Below are positions 48,008 through 59,733 of a DNA stretch of 64,000 bases, piece by piece. Position 1 is the first letter of the stretch, and the number at the start of each line of letters is the position of its first letter. The position numbers and the translations under genes are program-made. Source of the stretch: Antitrichia curtipendula (lineage: Eukaryota; Streptophyta; Bryopsida; Hypnales; Leucodontaceae); NCBI GenBank assembly GCA_951230915.1, contig OX579642.1, positions 3,596,001-3,660,000 of the forward strand. The letters are read 5' to 3'. Under the pieces are notes generated by a model. That model was not told where the DNA came from and did not search any database. It saw only the letters and a program-made list of their open reading frames with translations.

Positions 48008-48842
48008 GTTAAAATTGCTGTTTAACTGCATCCACGTGGTCATAGTTAATTTATATAAATTAAAATTAAAAGACAATTAGTAGAATTCGCAGTCTAGGAT
48101 TCTTAAGTAAGATTTTTTCTGAACATTCAGTTGTAAAAACTGGGAGGGTTTCATTCCACCTAAACCGCTTGGGTTTAGGGGTTTTGTGTCACGATGTGGG
48201 TTTATTAGGAAAAAGCATCTATTATGAAGTAACTAAAGAAGTCGTGTACCTTCATAAAGTAATCGCGGATGGAATTAAAATTCCCAATGTCAGTGGACCG
48301 GTTCTCCAACCTAGCCAGAGTTTATGTGAGTGCATCAAAATTCAAAGTCTTCTCATATTCTGTCAGACACGTGTCATTCAGAAAATCCAAATACTTAACA
48401 TGCGCAGAGTATCTTACCTACAGAGTGTATGAAATATTATTCTCCCCCGAGTTTCTTGCCATTTGAACGGAATAGTATATCAGAACTTACATTATACCAT
48501 TTGCAACGTTGTGAAGGTTCCTAAAAATTCTGGCTGACACAGGAGATTGAAGTCAACCCACCTGCATACTTGCCAATACTCATACCTTGTCAGACCCTTT
48601 CATTATATTTGATCCAAAACTTAACGTAGCTAGCTTTATTGAGTTTGTTGAAAGAAACGGAACATTATCATTCTATTAACGGAAAAATATGAAAGTTATT
48701 GAATTTCAAAGTTTCTGTATCAATAAAAAATTTAGGAAATTAATTTTACTTCTTTTTGGCTATGACAACGACATATGGGCACACTAGTTTCTTCTATATT
48801 AGGAGGAAGTCCGTGTTACCTTCTATTTCCTTAATTGAAGTA

Positions 48843-48966
48843 GTAGTTTTTTTGTTTTTGTTTTTTGTTTTTTTTGTTTTTTGTTTTGTTTTGTTTTGTT
48901 TTCTGTTTTTTTTGTTTTTTTTTGTTTTTTGTTTTTTGTTTTTGTTTTGTTTTTTTGTTTTTTTTC
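48843..48966. repeat. (GTTTT)n low-complexity tract
   Basis: Over 100 bp of T runs broken by single G or C. Open frames across it are spurious. Confidence 0.95.
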
Positions 48967-49319
48967 TAACAAATGAAAATTGAAGTAGTTTTGGGGATGT
49001 GGCATAAATTTGCTGTGAAAGTCTCAACAGAGCACCTGCACGGGGAAAATTCTATGATTACTGTTTGTACTGTGTATGAAATACTCCATAGTTATGTAAC
49101 GAACTTTTAATGCTCATGAAGCTACAAATTGAAGATTTCGATTCCGATGAAATAGGATTCCACTGCACCATCAAGGGAGTGGAATAGGGAATTTAGGAAG
49201 TCATATTTTGAAACCACGAGCCACACTAATGCGGCATCGACTGCTAAATAATGCCTTTACTAGCTGACAATCTTCCATTAGTCAAAGTGTAGAAAGAAGA
49301 TCCGCCGCCAAGGTATCCC

Positions 49320-49520
49320 GTGCACAATTCTGGCGGGATTTCAAATTATTCAAAAAAATTCCCCTTCGCCGCGGAGGCCAACTCTCTCATGGTCAGTCAT
49401 TCTCTTTCTTTTTTGAATTCCACTGAATCCTCCTCCGCATCTCTAATCTCCAAGTTTTGGCGATTTGATGTAAGGAAACGACATATTGCTGTGCTGAGGG
49501 TGTTCGTGCAGAGGACTTCA
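49320..49520 (+). other. Possible first exon of the EB transposase-like gene
   Basis: A GC-richer stretch after a long AT-rich region, open from about 49320 and ending at AGAAG|GTGAGA near 49545. Its only support is position upstream of 50685 and composition. A GTATGT donor-like site also follows at about 49796. Confidence 0.25.
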
Positions 49521-49983
49521 CTGACGACGGCGCTTTGTGTAGAAGGTGAGAGATCATCACTTTATTATACGAAAGTTTTCAAGTTCTAGTGCGTCAATTT
49601 AGATTTAAATGATTGACCCCGACAGAATGCTCCACTATTGCGTTCAATATGATCAGTTGCGCTCACACACTTTGAGACCATTGTAGTAAAAATGATTCAT
49701 TTAGTCGGACCGAAGAGGGGAGCAGAGAGAGGATGCCGAAAATGATAGCATTAAGTAGAAAAGGATGTTTACAACAATCTCGGTCTGCTTCAAGGTATGT
49801 GCCAGTCTACGGAAGCCACACGTGCATACAGAATACATGTACACATGTATTTCTATACCAGTATGTACATACATGAACGATACGAGTAATTATGTATATT
49901 TCATTTTAGGTGTACTGAAGTACAGAACGTAGCAATTTCAAGAGGAGTTGGTAAAAAGTCTAGTCAGTCATTGTAATAAATCA

Positions 49984-50510
49984 TCATCTGGATTGATCCA
50001 GATGAAATGGAGGACCTGGGCAAATGTCCACCTTTGTATTAACCTAAACCCATGAAGAAGGAGATCATTTTTGGATAAATTGTCGACTTCATGAGTACGC
50101 CTACTTGGTACTATTTGATAACTGATTAACGGCGGTTCACTTTATTTGGATCACTCCGGTTGTTGAATTCTATGTGGATCACTCCGGTTGTTGAATGCTG
50201 TCTGGATCACTCCAGTTGCTGAATTCTATCTGGATCACTCCAGTTGTTGAATGCTGTCTGGATCACTCCTGTTGTTGAGTTCTATCTGGATCACTCCAGT
50301 TGTTGAATGCTATCTGGATCACTCCTGTTGATGAATTCTTTCCGGATCACATCAACTGCTTGGGAATGGTTGATACTAGTCATTGAATCTCTGTACTCTG
50401 CAATCTAGGTAGAGATGTGACTATTTCACATCTCTAGTGATCGAGATGAGGCTGGTTCAGCTGGAGTGATCCAGATACGGCTTCCTATCTGGAGTGCTCT
50501 AGATGTAGAA
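49984..50510. repeat. EB palindromes upstream of the transposase exon, with a ~30-bp tandem array
   Basis: A full palindrome CATCTGGATTGATCCAGATG lies near 49985. 50143-50352 is a tandem array of about eight ~30-bp units (CTGGATCACTCCAGTTG plus TTGAATGCT), with the right arm decayed to AGTTG. Two more copies lie near 50460 (CTGGAGTGATCCAG) and 50490. Confidence 0.92.
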
Positions 50511-50684
50511 TAGCTAGGGGTTCTATTTTAGGTTGCATATCTAAGTTGATCATGGTATGTAGCTTTTTGTGTCTTTTTGACCCCGTAAATAAGGGATTTC
50601 AAAATTTCATATGTCATATATTACCATTGAGTGCTTATCCCTCTGAATATTTCTCACAGTTCTATTTGCTTCCTTGATTCTCAG

Positions 50685-53600
50685 GCCTCTTTTACGTTCG
50701 AACGTATCCTTGACTCCTTGACCAATTGTATGGAAGTGGAAATGAATTTCATCGGTGAGAGCAACGATGTACTTCGGTGTACAATTGGGTTTTCCACGGA
50801 CGAAGGCTCGGAAGAGTCGACAGGTCAGGGTCGGCCATTTATCGACGGTGATGATGTTATGCTTCTTGTTGCTGGATTCGGTGAAGTTGGACGAGGATTG
50901 GTTGTGGATGCTAGTCCACAAGGCCAGTGGCTTGGGGTGGATATTCCTTTGGAGCGAGGTGTTTTTATTTTGGTTCGGCCACACTCCTTACTCCGTGGAG
51001 TAGAGTTGATGCCTTTGACACCGATTCAAAGGGGGCTTACATCGATGTCGGACGCTATGAACCGGACAGTGTTGTGGAGAACAAAAGAGGTTCAAAGAGC
51101 ACCTCCACATCCGCCCATGGATTCTTCTTCATATGTTCCACAAGATGACTGGGTGGGTCTCGAGGTTCATCTTCAGAACTCCGAGGGCGTTGTTGAGGCG
51201 GCGGGGCGAATAATTTGCTGGAATCCAGACGACCATTTTCAGGATGGAGTACTTGGTGTAGGGAATTTGGGTGTTACTGTGTTGGATGTTTTTTTAGGAA
51301 ACACGGAAGCTATAATGACTCATGCCCGGTGGCCATTATCAGCCTGTTGGTTTTCTTGTGGCCGATCTTTGAAGGAGACAACTGACTATTTTGCTTCTAT
51401 TCCTGTTGCTGAAGACCACTTAGCTTATCTTGGTGGAAGAGAAAAAGCGCCTTACCGATTCATAAACCGGAAGCCTAGTGTTTGTATAAAGGATTCGTTG
51501 GCCATTCGTAAGACTAGGGACTCTGAAATTCGGAAGGTTACTGCCTCTCCATGTTGCAACAGGCGGTGCTGCCAGTTCTTTCCACAAAAGCAGACATTGA
51601 TTGTGAGGCAGAGGTTCTATTTGAAGTCTTTTGAGGATCGTCGCGAATATGGGATTGCTGCCGGCGGCCAAATTCATAATTTTGAAGGAGATAGGAACCA
51701 GAAAGTAATCAGTCTTGAAGGTGCAGAAATATGCATTACGGCTTGGTACCAAATTCACGGAATTTTGAAGTCCACATACCATGGTTATATGTTAATGTAT
51801 AAAGACGGCGTTGTTTCGGGAATTCACGGAAACAAAGGGTCAAGAGGCCTAGGATTGGAACCGTTCAAGTCACTGGTACTATGAAAGCAATCATCGATGA
51901 GAACGCCGACCAAATGCCCCACCAGATGTGCGGTATTGGACATGGGAGAATGGACACTCTCAAATTTTTGCCTGCAGGAAATAACTGGAAACGTGTTCGT
52001 GTTGAAGCCAACGAGGTACTCTCTCCTATCTTGTTTAGAACTCAGCTGGAGCCCTCCAGCTGATACATTCTTTGCTTCTGTGTTTTACTTCAAATCTTGT
52101 TTCCTGGCTTCTTCAATTTTGTTTTGTATGATCTTCTGCCTTTGTTGTAGCTTATGTATTTTATTGTTGGCTTTGCTGCCTTTGCAATTAAATGCTGACT
52201 ACGGGCTTCCACTTGTGAGCCAGTCTACAATTAGTAGAATCAAGAAGGAGCATTTCAACAATGTTTCTATAAAGTCCGTTGGGAGCTCTTTTGCGAAGTG
52301 TAGTTTATGCGACCAGTTGCAACAGTTTCTTTTGAAGTCCCCCAAAGGAAGTCCTGAGTTCGTGGAGTTCTCGAAGCAACGGATTGAACATCTCAATCAC
52401 CAAGCCTCTTGTCGACGCTTATACGCTTCATGGCGGGAGGAGTCCAAAAAGAATCCGCAGAACATTTAATGTGTAATTCATGATAAGATGGATACCTCAA
52501 AGACAGCTTTACCACGGATGCGCGTGACAACCAAGGCCACTCAAGGTTTGGGGCAGATACCGATGAGCGTAACAGGTATGGTAGCTCATGGTCACGGTGA
52601 TGGTGCGTATGCGCACTATGCACCATCGTGTTGGCCGGGTGACTCAAACTTCACAATTTCGTCATTGGCTAGATTGTTTCGTTGCTTGGAGGGTCCTCCG
52701 ATTCGAGAGACAGGTGACTTATTTCCGTACCCACCAGCAAACCCTATGTTTGAAGCACTACTTAGAGGAAAATCACGTTGTGTGGATTGTTTGACCTTAG
52801 TGGAACCATCATCTCGGCGTGGACCCTCCCCTCTTCCTGAAAAGTTGTATCTTCAGCTCGACAACTCGGCAAAGGATAACAAGAACCAGTACCTCATGGC
52901 ATTCTTGTCCTTGTTGACTGCGCGTGGAGTCTTCAAGGAAATTCAAGTTGGTTTTCTATTTGTCGGACATACACATAAAGACATTGATGCTTATTTCAGC
53001 CATCTCTCTAAGGCCTTGAAGACCAAGAATACTTTTGTCGTTGCTGACTTGATGAAGGCCTTCATGCAGTCGCAGGAGCTAGCATTCATGCCTGAGTTCA
53101 TTCAAGAAGTGGCTGATTTCAAGTCGTTTATAAAGGGATACCAAAGTAGTGGGACTGCTAGATTAATTGGATTGGGGGAGATGCATCTTTTTAAGTTCTA
53201 TGTGGATAATGATGGGGTCCCTGTCATGAAGTACAAAAAGTCAGCAGTTGATTCACTATGGTTACCATCTGATAAACCTTCTCAACGCCTCTGGAAGAAA
53301 GATTCACATGGTCAGCCGAAGCTCCCTCCAGGCTGTCCAAAGCCTGTTCCATTCAAGCCCATGTGGGGGAGCAAAGTTCCCAAAGACACGGGAAATCGAG
53401 AGAAGGCTATTGAGATGGCCAGGAAAGCTACTCTTAACAAGGGTTTTATGATGGTAGGATTAGAAAAATACATTCAGTACTGGAAAAACGGGATGTCTAA
53501 ATGTGAGGGGTTTGCAACTGCCTTTGGTCCGTATGTGGAATATTGGAATAGTATACTGCGAGAGCTGAAAGAACCACTGATTGACTGCCCTTCAGAGTTG

Positions 53601-54122
53601 GTTGAAGGCTTTTGGCCACAACACGATTGGAGGGTGACACGCGATGAAAATCCTCGCCGAACTTTCATGGTCAATCCTGTGGATGTTGTTCCTGAGGAAG
53701 AAGATCCGGAACCGTACTGCGGCCCCGCCAATGAAGCTCCACGAGAAAGCTTCAATCCTTGGCTTGACATACGTCCAGGTTCTTGGGTGCTTTTGAGACC
53801 TGAAGACCCGGTTGTGTGTGCTGTTTGGCAAGGAAGAGCATTGTCCACTGTATGTAGACTGGAAGGAGATCCGAATTACGGGAAGTTCTTGCTTCAGTAT
53901 TGGCGGCCGGATAACTCCGAAAGTACCTTGGAATTACGGTACCGCAATTGCTGGTATGGTAAATGGGTTGTTGAGAATAGTTCTCCTACTTGGTTGGATG
54001 CAGCTTGCGTAGTGTATTCGAATTGGTCCAAGATTGTAGATCCTAAATCACGGATGATTCCTAAGAAAAGTAGGGAGGCTGCCTTAGTGAATTTGAATAG
54101 GGCTAATCAGGTGGATCCTTAA
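50685..54122 (+). pseudogene. Transposase-like gene of EB (DUF7869-type RNase H-fold domain), one frameshift and one stop
   Basis: Exon 50685-52015 (after TTCTCAG, ending at a GTACTC donor), then a second exon from about 52151 to TAA at 54122. The second exon contains, in order, CSLCDQL, VIHDKMDTSKTALPRM, YLQLDNSAKDNKN, FLFVGHTHKDIDAYF and a C-terminal YRNCWYGKWVVENSSPTWLD. The HDKMD, LDN and GHTHKDID blocks resemble the conserved acidic blocks of the DUF7869 family, common in plants and protists and probably an RNase H-fold DDE-type transposase; that assignment is from memory. The first exon has DDWVGLEVHL and a Cys cluster CCNRRCCQFF. Lesions: a 1-base frameshift near 51835 and TAA 52467-52469 just before the HDKMD block. 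It reads toward the right end of EB. Confidence 0.75.
52043..52065. repeat. EB palindrome in the transposase intron
   Basis: CAGCTGGAGCCCTCCAGCTG lies just past the exon-1 donor. Both arms have changed TCTGG to GCTGG symmetrically, so the palindrome is kept. Confidence 0.9.
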
Positions 54123-54147
54123 CTCCGTCTGCTTTTGGTTTACGAAG

Positions 54148-54546
54148 TTTGTCTGGAGCCCTCTAGCTGCATTCTTGTTCTTTGTAGTCTTCCAAATTCA
54201 TCTGGATGTCCCCAGATGCATTCACCGTCTTCACAAGCAAGGACAAGTGAGGTTTTTAGTGTACATTGTATTTATTTCATTAGTTCGAGAAAATGTAAAC
54301 TTCTATCGATTGATTAGCAAGGCTTTGTTGGATGGTGGAGCCTTGTCTCCGTTAAGTTTTTTGTTTATGAAGTTTGTCTGGAGCCCTCTAGCTGCATTCT
54401 TCTTGTTTGTACTTTGGCAACTTCAACTGGATGTCCCTAGATGCATTCACCCTCTTTGCATGCAAGGAGAAGCGAGGTTTTCAGTGTACATTGTTTCAAT
54501 AATTCATTAAAATGTGAAAAATAATGTAAAGTTCTATCAATTGATT
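54148..54546. repeat. ~220-bp duplication with paired EB palindromes, 3' of the transposase
   Basis: 54148-54316 and 54370-54546 are diverged direct copies. Each has TCTGGAGCCCTCTAGCTGCA followed by CTGGATGTCCCCAGATGC or its variant, then a GTGTACATTGT stretch. Confidence 0.88.
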
Positions 54547-54877
54547 GGGCTCCGGTGGATGATGTTTAAATGTGACATTTCTAATGATGAAGGCTATTGT
54601 GCAATTATTCATGAAGTCTGTGCTTCGAAGGGAGCTAGATTGTCTTCTAGTGCGCGTCATCTGGAATCCTATTGGATGTATAGTAATCCCGAACTAGTAT
54701 AATTATTTATGGATGCACAGTATGTAGTGTTTCAAACGCCATAGCACTTGGTTTGTGGAAATCTCCAGATATATAGGAAATGGGAGGGCTCCAGATGCAC
54801 AAAGAAACAGCTGGGGATTTTCAACATTTTTTTATTTCTGGATTGCTCCAAAGTCCAAATATAGTTAAATGTGGCAT
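54547..54877. repeat. EB right terminal region
   Basis: Weak palindrome copies (CATCTGGAATCCTATTGGATG near 54658, GAGGGCTCCAGATGCAC near 54790) lead up to the terminal inverted repeat at 54848-54877. Confidence 0.75.
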
Positions 54878-54994
54878 ATTGTAGGGAGGGATAATATGCC
54901 AAATATAGAATATATACTATTCTCTTGTTATTATCTCACAATTCCTATGCAATTTTGCACTCAAAATTGGTATGCATACTAATAAGCAAGCTCT

Positions 54995-55640
54995 TTAACC
55001 TCTAAATGCCCGAGGCACCAAATTTGGGTGTCAACAATATTTTGAAGTTAAATAAGATCCAACTAAGTTTCTATTTTCAGTAGTTTCTATTTTTGACAAT
55101 TTTATGAAGTCTAGTTTTAGCATCAAAAATTTGATTTTGAAAATGAATGATTATGATTTTTCTATTCAAGCTTTGGGGAAGGGTGTCCATTGCAATCTTG
55201 ACTTTTTGTAATGTTGAGGGCTCTTGGAAATGAGCCTCAAATAGTACAAATACACTAGATCTTAGAGAAAAAATCACATTAGAAATTCATTTAAAAAAAT
55301 TGTAGAGTAGATTCTGAAAAGCTACAAATTGATTGGGGTTATGCATGTTAGGCCCTTCAACCTTATATTTTTTTGGTGACCAATTTTTTTAATTTGACAT
55401 GCAAAAAGAGAACTAAAATTTTTTAATAGTTTTAACACCCTCATGATCAAACATTATAATCTTTCAATCCTTAAATGATATTGTTTTGGTTGTTTTTTCC
55501 TATGTGATCTCTAACATGTCCAATTTGAATTTGTATAGTTTCAATTCAAAAAAAATTTATAGAACTTATTAAAATGATGTCTTTTTGTTCAATTTACAAC
55601 AAATTCCAAGAAACTCAAAACATGCCTTGGGCATTTAGGA
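54995..55640. repeat. Possible ~640-bp MITE with CTAAATGCCC ends
   Basis: TTAACCTCTAAATGCC near 54996 and GGCATTTAGG near 55631 form an inverted pair with an AT-rich interior. The ends resemble the TTAA family, but the right junction lacks a clean TTAA. Confidence 0.45.
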
Positions 55641-57083
55641 ATTGAACATCTATACGATTACTATTTTTGAAAGAAAAAAAATTGCTTCATTGGGGATAAC
55701 CCTTAGATGAGATTTTAGAATTCTCAAATTCTTGGGAACATAGGAATTGCACGAAATCAAACCCAAAACAACAATCTAATGTGGTAGAACTACTACCACA
55801 TCAAATAATAATATTTTACTTATTTTATATATATAATTTTGATTTTTGATTAATGTAATTTTGATTTTTAAAATGCAATTAATTTATTATTATTAGTTTT
55901 AACTATAGGCAATAGTAGTTGGTTCCTAGCACAATCATGAAATGGGCCTGAAAAACACCTAACACATTAGCCCATGCTCTTTTTTCATATAAAAAAAGCA
56001 CTTAGAAAAGCTTGGGAACTTAGGGGGTAAAGTAAGGTAGACCCTTTATTTGCTTATAAAATATTTCGTGAGTGTACCTAATAAGATATATTAATGAATG
56101 GTGTGAATCTTTATTTTTGCATAGAGAAATTTTTTAATCCAAGAGGGCATAAAGTCTGTTGATCCCATTTATTATTTTATTTTTTCACTTCAAACATTTC
56201 AATCTTTCAATCCACTTGGTCAAATGGGGCTAATTTAAAAAAAATTGCATTGAAATAATAGTCTACTAAACTTTTATGTGGTAGAAACTTTTTTTAAAGT
56301 TTTAATTTTGACCAGTGTATCGAAAGTTGTCATTTTGTAACAATTTTTCGTGATATTGTGTGTCCTTTTGGAGTTAATAGACGCCTATTGATTGTTTGTT
56401 TTCAAAATTATTTTAATTTTAGAAATATCATGGTTCATATTTATTTTTAAATGTGGATGCTTAGGATAGGAAATGTGGTTCACAGTTCACACTATTTGAA
56501 AATAAGGCTGTTCATAAGGAGGTAAATAAGGAGATAAACAAACTTATCACTTCTAAATTCCCAAAGAATTGAAACAATTAAATTTCCAACCTCATCATAA
56601 AAGCTTATTAGTCCCTTTAGTTAGTGTATAAATCCCTTTTTGAAATTTTGCGTATTTTTGCTTATATCTTCATAAATGTAAATTATTTACTTCAAATTCA
56701 TTATACACAAGGTTTTAAAACAATAAGTCAAACAATTGAATGTTTGAATGAATGAGAAATTTTGTGGTAAAAAAAGCCCCTAGATATCAAAGTGCTAAAG
56801 GGTTAAACCCGGGGGTAAACTTGATACCCAAACTGCATTTATGCAACTTCGAATATGCATTGGATAGACATTGAGATTTGATTTCCATCAATGTTGTTTT
56901 GATTTGTTTCACACATTTTAAATGACTTCAATAAATCCACCATTTTTCTAATGTTTGCCATTCCAATATCACTCGATGCATTTCAAGCACTGAATAAATG
57001 TAGTTTGGCATCAAAACTTGATAGACACTGAATCAACATTCAAAATGCATCTTGCCTTGGACTACCCGAGAAACTGAATAATA
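55641..57083. other. AT-rich intergenic stretch
   Basis: No gene or clear repeat. A CTAAAGGGTTAA sequence near 56800 may be a lone TTAA-family end. Confidence 0.6.
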
Positions 57084-57651
57084 CTCCCTCCATCCCAAAA
57101 TGATCTTCCTGTTAGACAAAATGTTCCGGATTAAGACTAAAAATAACATTTTTAAAGCTTGTTTTGCACTACATATGAAGTTTGGTGTACTCCTATTGCC
57201 CTTGAAACTTTGAGTTTTGAAGCCCTTTTTAAAGTGTAGTTTTGGATTATTGAAAAGTGAAGTTTTTTGGATATTTTCAAGGAGCACCAGTGGTTATTTA
57301 ATTATTGAGTGTGAGGTCGTCATTTTGTGGGTAGTTAGTATAAGTCAAAGACCATATGTGGACCTATATTTTGCCTCCCAAAACCTTCATCTCCTTCAAT
57401 TAGATAATATTCAAAGAGATGCAAAAAATAAAAACAAAAAGTGTTGATTGACCCCTTCAACCATTTTATTTGTCTTTTGATTAGTGATTGCATAGATGAA
57501 GGGGGAACTATCGCTTGGAATTGTTTTGTTAGTCCTAGAGAACAACCAAAAGTTAAATTTGACCAATTTGCAGCTCACAAAGTACAACAGGAAGATCATT
57601 TTGGGACAAAAAATGAAGGGCAACAGGAAGAACATTTTGGGATGGAGGGAG
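57084..57651. mobile_element. Stowaway-like MITE, 568 bp
   Basis: CTCCCTCCATCCCAAAATG begins the element, and its inverted copy ends it. About 29 of the first 30 bases match, and TA is duplicated at both sides (57082-57083 and 57652-57653). CTCCCTCC termini with TA targets are diagnostic of plant Stowaway elements (Tc1/mariner). Confidence 0.93.
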
Positions 57652-59085
57652 TACTAATTTTCAAGGATATCTGAAAAAGAATATCGCATCCTGCATTTGC
57701 TTAAATTTTTCCTTCAAACAAACTCTGTAAGGTACGGGCACCTAAAAGTACCAGATTTTCTACCATACACAAGTATAATTATTACATTGATCAAATTTTA
57801 TATTTTCTTGTTGGTAATTGAAAGGAAGTTCCAACACACCAAAGAACGTGACATTTGGATGCCATATGTAGAAGTTAGGAAGGGTCAAAGTTTTTTTGTT
57901 AGATGTTCTAAAATTGTTTCTTTAACAAATAATAGGTACATATTGATGTAGAAGATGTATAAAGAATGAGGATATGTCAAAGTGTCTCTTTAAGCCACAA
58001 TATGATTATGGATGTACCTACTTAATTCAAATGGATGAATATAATGTTTCAAATTACACAAATAGATGTTATGATTTTGAATTTATTTGTTATACATCAA
58101 AGAGCATGGTAGGCTAGGTGGACCCTTGGACAATTTCACCAAGAATTTCCAACCAAAATTCTCTAGGAAAATGAATGAATTAATTACAAAAATAAAAATG
58201 AATTTGAAGAAAAAACACCAAAAGCACTAGATTGTTGGGCTTGAGTACAAAGCTTGATATATTCTTAGAAAGAGAGAGATAATTCCAACCACTCTAAACA
58301 ATTGGAGTACATAAAGAGTGTGTTTGTTTAGGGTCCCACATTGGAATTTCAAAATCTTGTCTAAGTGACACCTAGACTACGTATCTTCATAAGAAGGGAG
58401 ACTCTATGTTCATTAATTTTAATTTGAGAAGAAAGAGGATAGGTTGAGAATTGGGTAATTTGTTAAAGTTGTAAGAAGAGGGTATGCGGGGCGTAGGATT
58501 AGGATAGAGGCCATGTAAAGAACATTATTTTAGAATAATTTATGTGAAATAAGGAGCAATGAATGGAAAAATAGGTTAGCTAATAAAAATAGCTGAGTGA
58601 AATCAATTAATTATTGTTTTAGTTTCATCATTTTAGGTCGTATAACCAAAAGAAAATGAACCGCTAATAAAAAAAATGACGTTTTTTCATCCTTTATCAA
58701 TCAAGAACAAGCTGATTTTAACCACCCAACATAAACTCCCAACTTAGCCCTTAATCCCAAAGTGACATGGGATCTCAGAGCTATTTGATGCACTAGGCAC
58801 CACATTTGTTTAAAAAAATTGGAGGTCAAATCTGACAATTTTGAATTACATCCAACCATACAAAGGGGAGTTGTTATCGAGAACAGGTATTGTGGAAATT
58901 TTTGAACCGTTCAATTGTTGCCTTGCTTGATTTTTGTATAGAAAAATGGTTAAATAGATGAAGAAAATACGGCTAAACTGGGGCCCTTTTATCTTGGTGG
59001 CCTGCTAGACTAGGCAAATTATGAAATCTCCATTGCAACTGAACTACAAAAATATATACGCACACACACACTTACACGTTGAGTT
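57652..59085. other. AT-rich intergenic stretch
   Basis: Nothing supported. A short (CA)n tract at 59060-59072 directly precedes the E3 terminus. Confidence 0.6.
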
Positions 59086-59532
59086 CAACGATGCTAGATT
59101 GTGAGCTTGCGAGCACAAGCCCACGAGCGTTGAGTGGGGATTATGCGAGCGATTAATTTTGAAATGAGAAAAATCTTTAAAAATGTCAAAAATATTTCTA
59201 AAAATAGACAACATTTTAAATTTTTTTGAAGTCCTATTTTTAGTAAACTATACCACCCTATTACCATGGACAAATGATTGTGTACCGATTATTGTGGAAA
59301 CTAGGATTATTGACCTATAACCGTGCTTATATACAATTTGTGTAGTTTTTCTTGTGGAATTAGGTTATAAAATATCAAAAAGATGTATTATGAAGGTGTA
59401 TTATGAAGGCCAAAAAGTGAAGCACAAAAAATTGAAATTGAGATTAAAAATAGTCTGCATTGAATTTGGCAGCAAATACAATATTTGTCCAAACAGATAT
59501 ACATACTTCTGAAGCTCTATAAACACCATATT

Positions 59533-59733
59533 CATTAAAATGGGAGTTTTCCATTGAAATGAGAGGTTATTTAAAAAAAACTCAACAAAAAGTTTTATAT
59601 CAATTCAGAGCTAAAATTGAAAGGTTTTCTGTCAATTTAACTCGATTCGAGTTAAACTGATAGAAAACCTTTCAGATTTGATCTAATATTGAAAGGTTTT
59701 ATGTCAATTTAGATCAAAACTCTCATTTTAATG
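59533..59733. repeat. 201-bp foldback sequence
   Basis: CATTAAAATGGGAGTTTT and AAAACTCTCATTTTAATG are inverted ends around a symmetric interior with TTTAACTCGATTCGAGTTAAA at the centre. It is probably a small MITE within E3. A second hairpin (ATTATTTTGGGAG / CTCCCAAAATAAT) lies at 59764-59802. Confidence 0.85.

Larger units (their letters stand above)
32949..54877. mobile_element. EB: 21.9-kb element with transposase-like and ParB-methyltransferase-like genes
   Basis: 32949-32978 (starts ATGCCGCATTTAAC) and the reverse complement of 54848-54877 (starts ATGCCACATTTAAC) are 30-bp inverted repeats with 29 identities. Both are flanked outside by ATTG (32945-32948 and 54878-54881), a candidate 4-bp target duplication. 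Inside are a ParB-methyltransferase-like gene reading left, a transposase-like gene reading right, and about thirty dispersed palindromes of one sequence type confined between the termini. The superfamily is not identified. The 42.7-49.3 kb middle may hold younger insertions. Confidence 0.85.

Noticed and set aside
48756..49027. Frames with poly-Phe or poly-Lys on either strand
   Set aside because: Low-complexity GTTTT tract.
40477..50352. EB palindromes as CRISPR or bacterial operator arrays
   Set aside because: Spacers are repeats, not unique, and the surrounding genes have introns. They are dispersed palindromes of a plant transposon.
54995..56808. A 1.8-kb piggyBac-like element between TTAACCTCTAAATG and CTAAAGGGTTAA
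   Set aside because: The two ends do not match beyond a few bases; the inner inverted pair ending near 55640 fits better.
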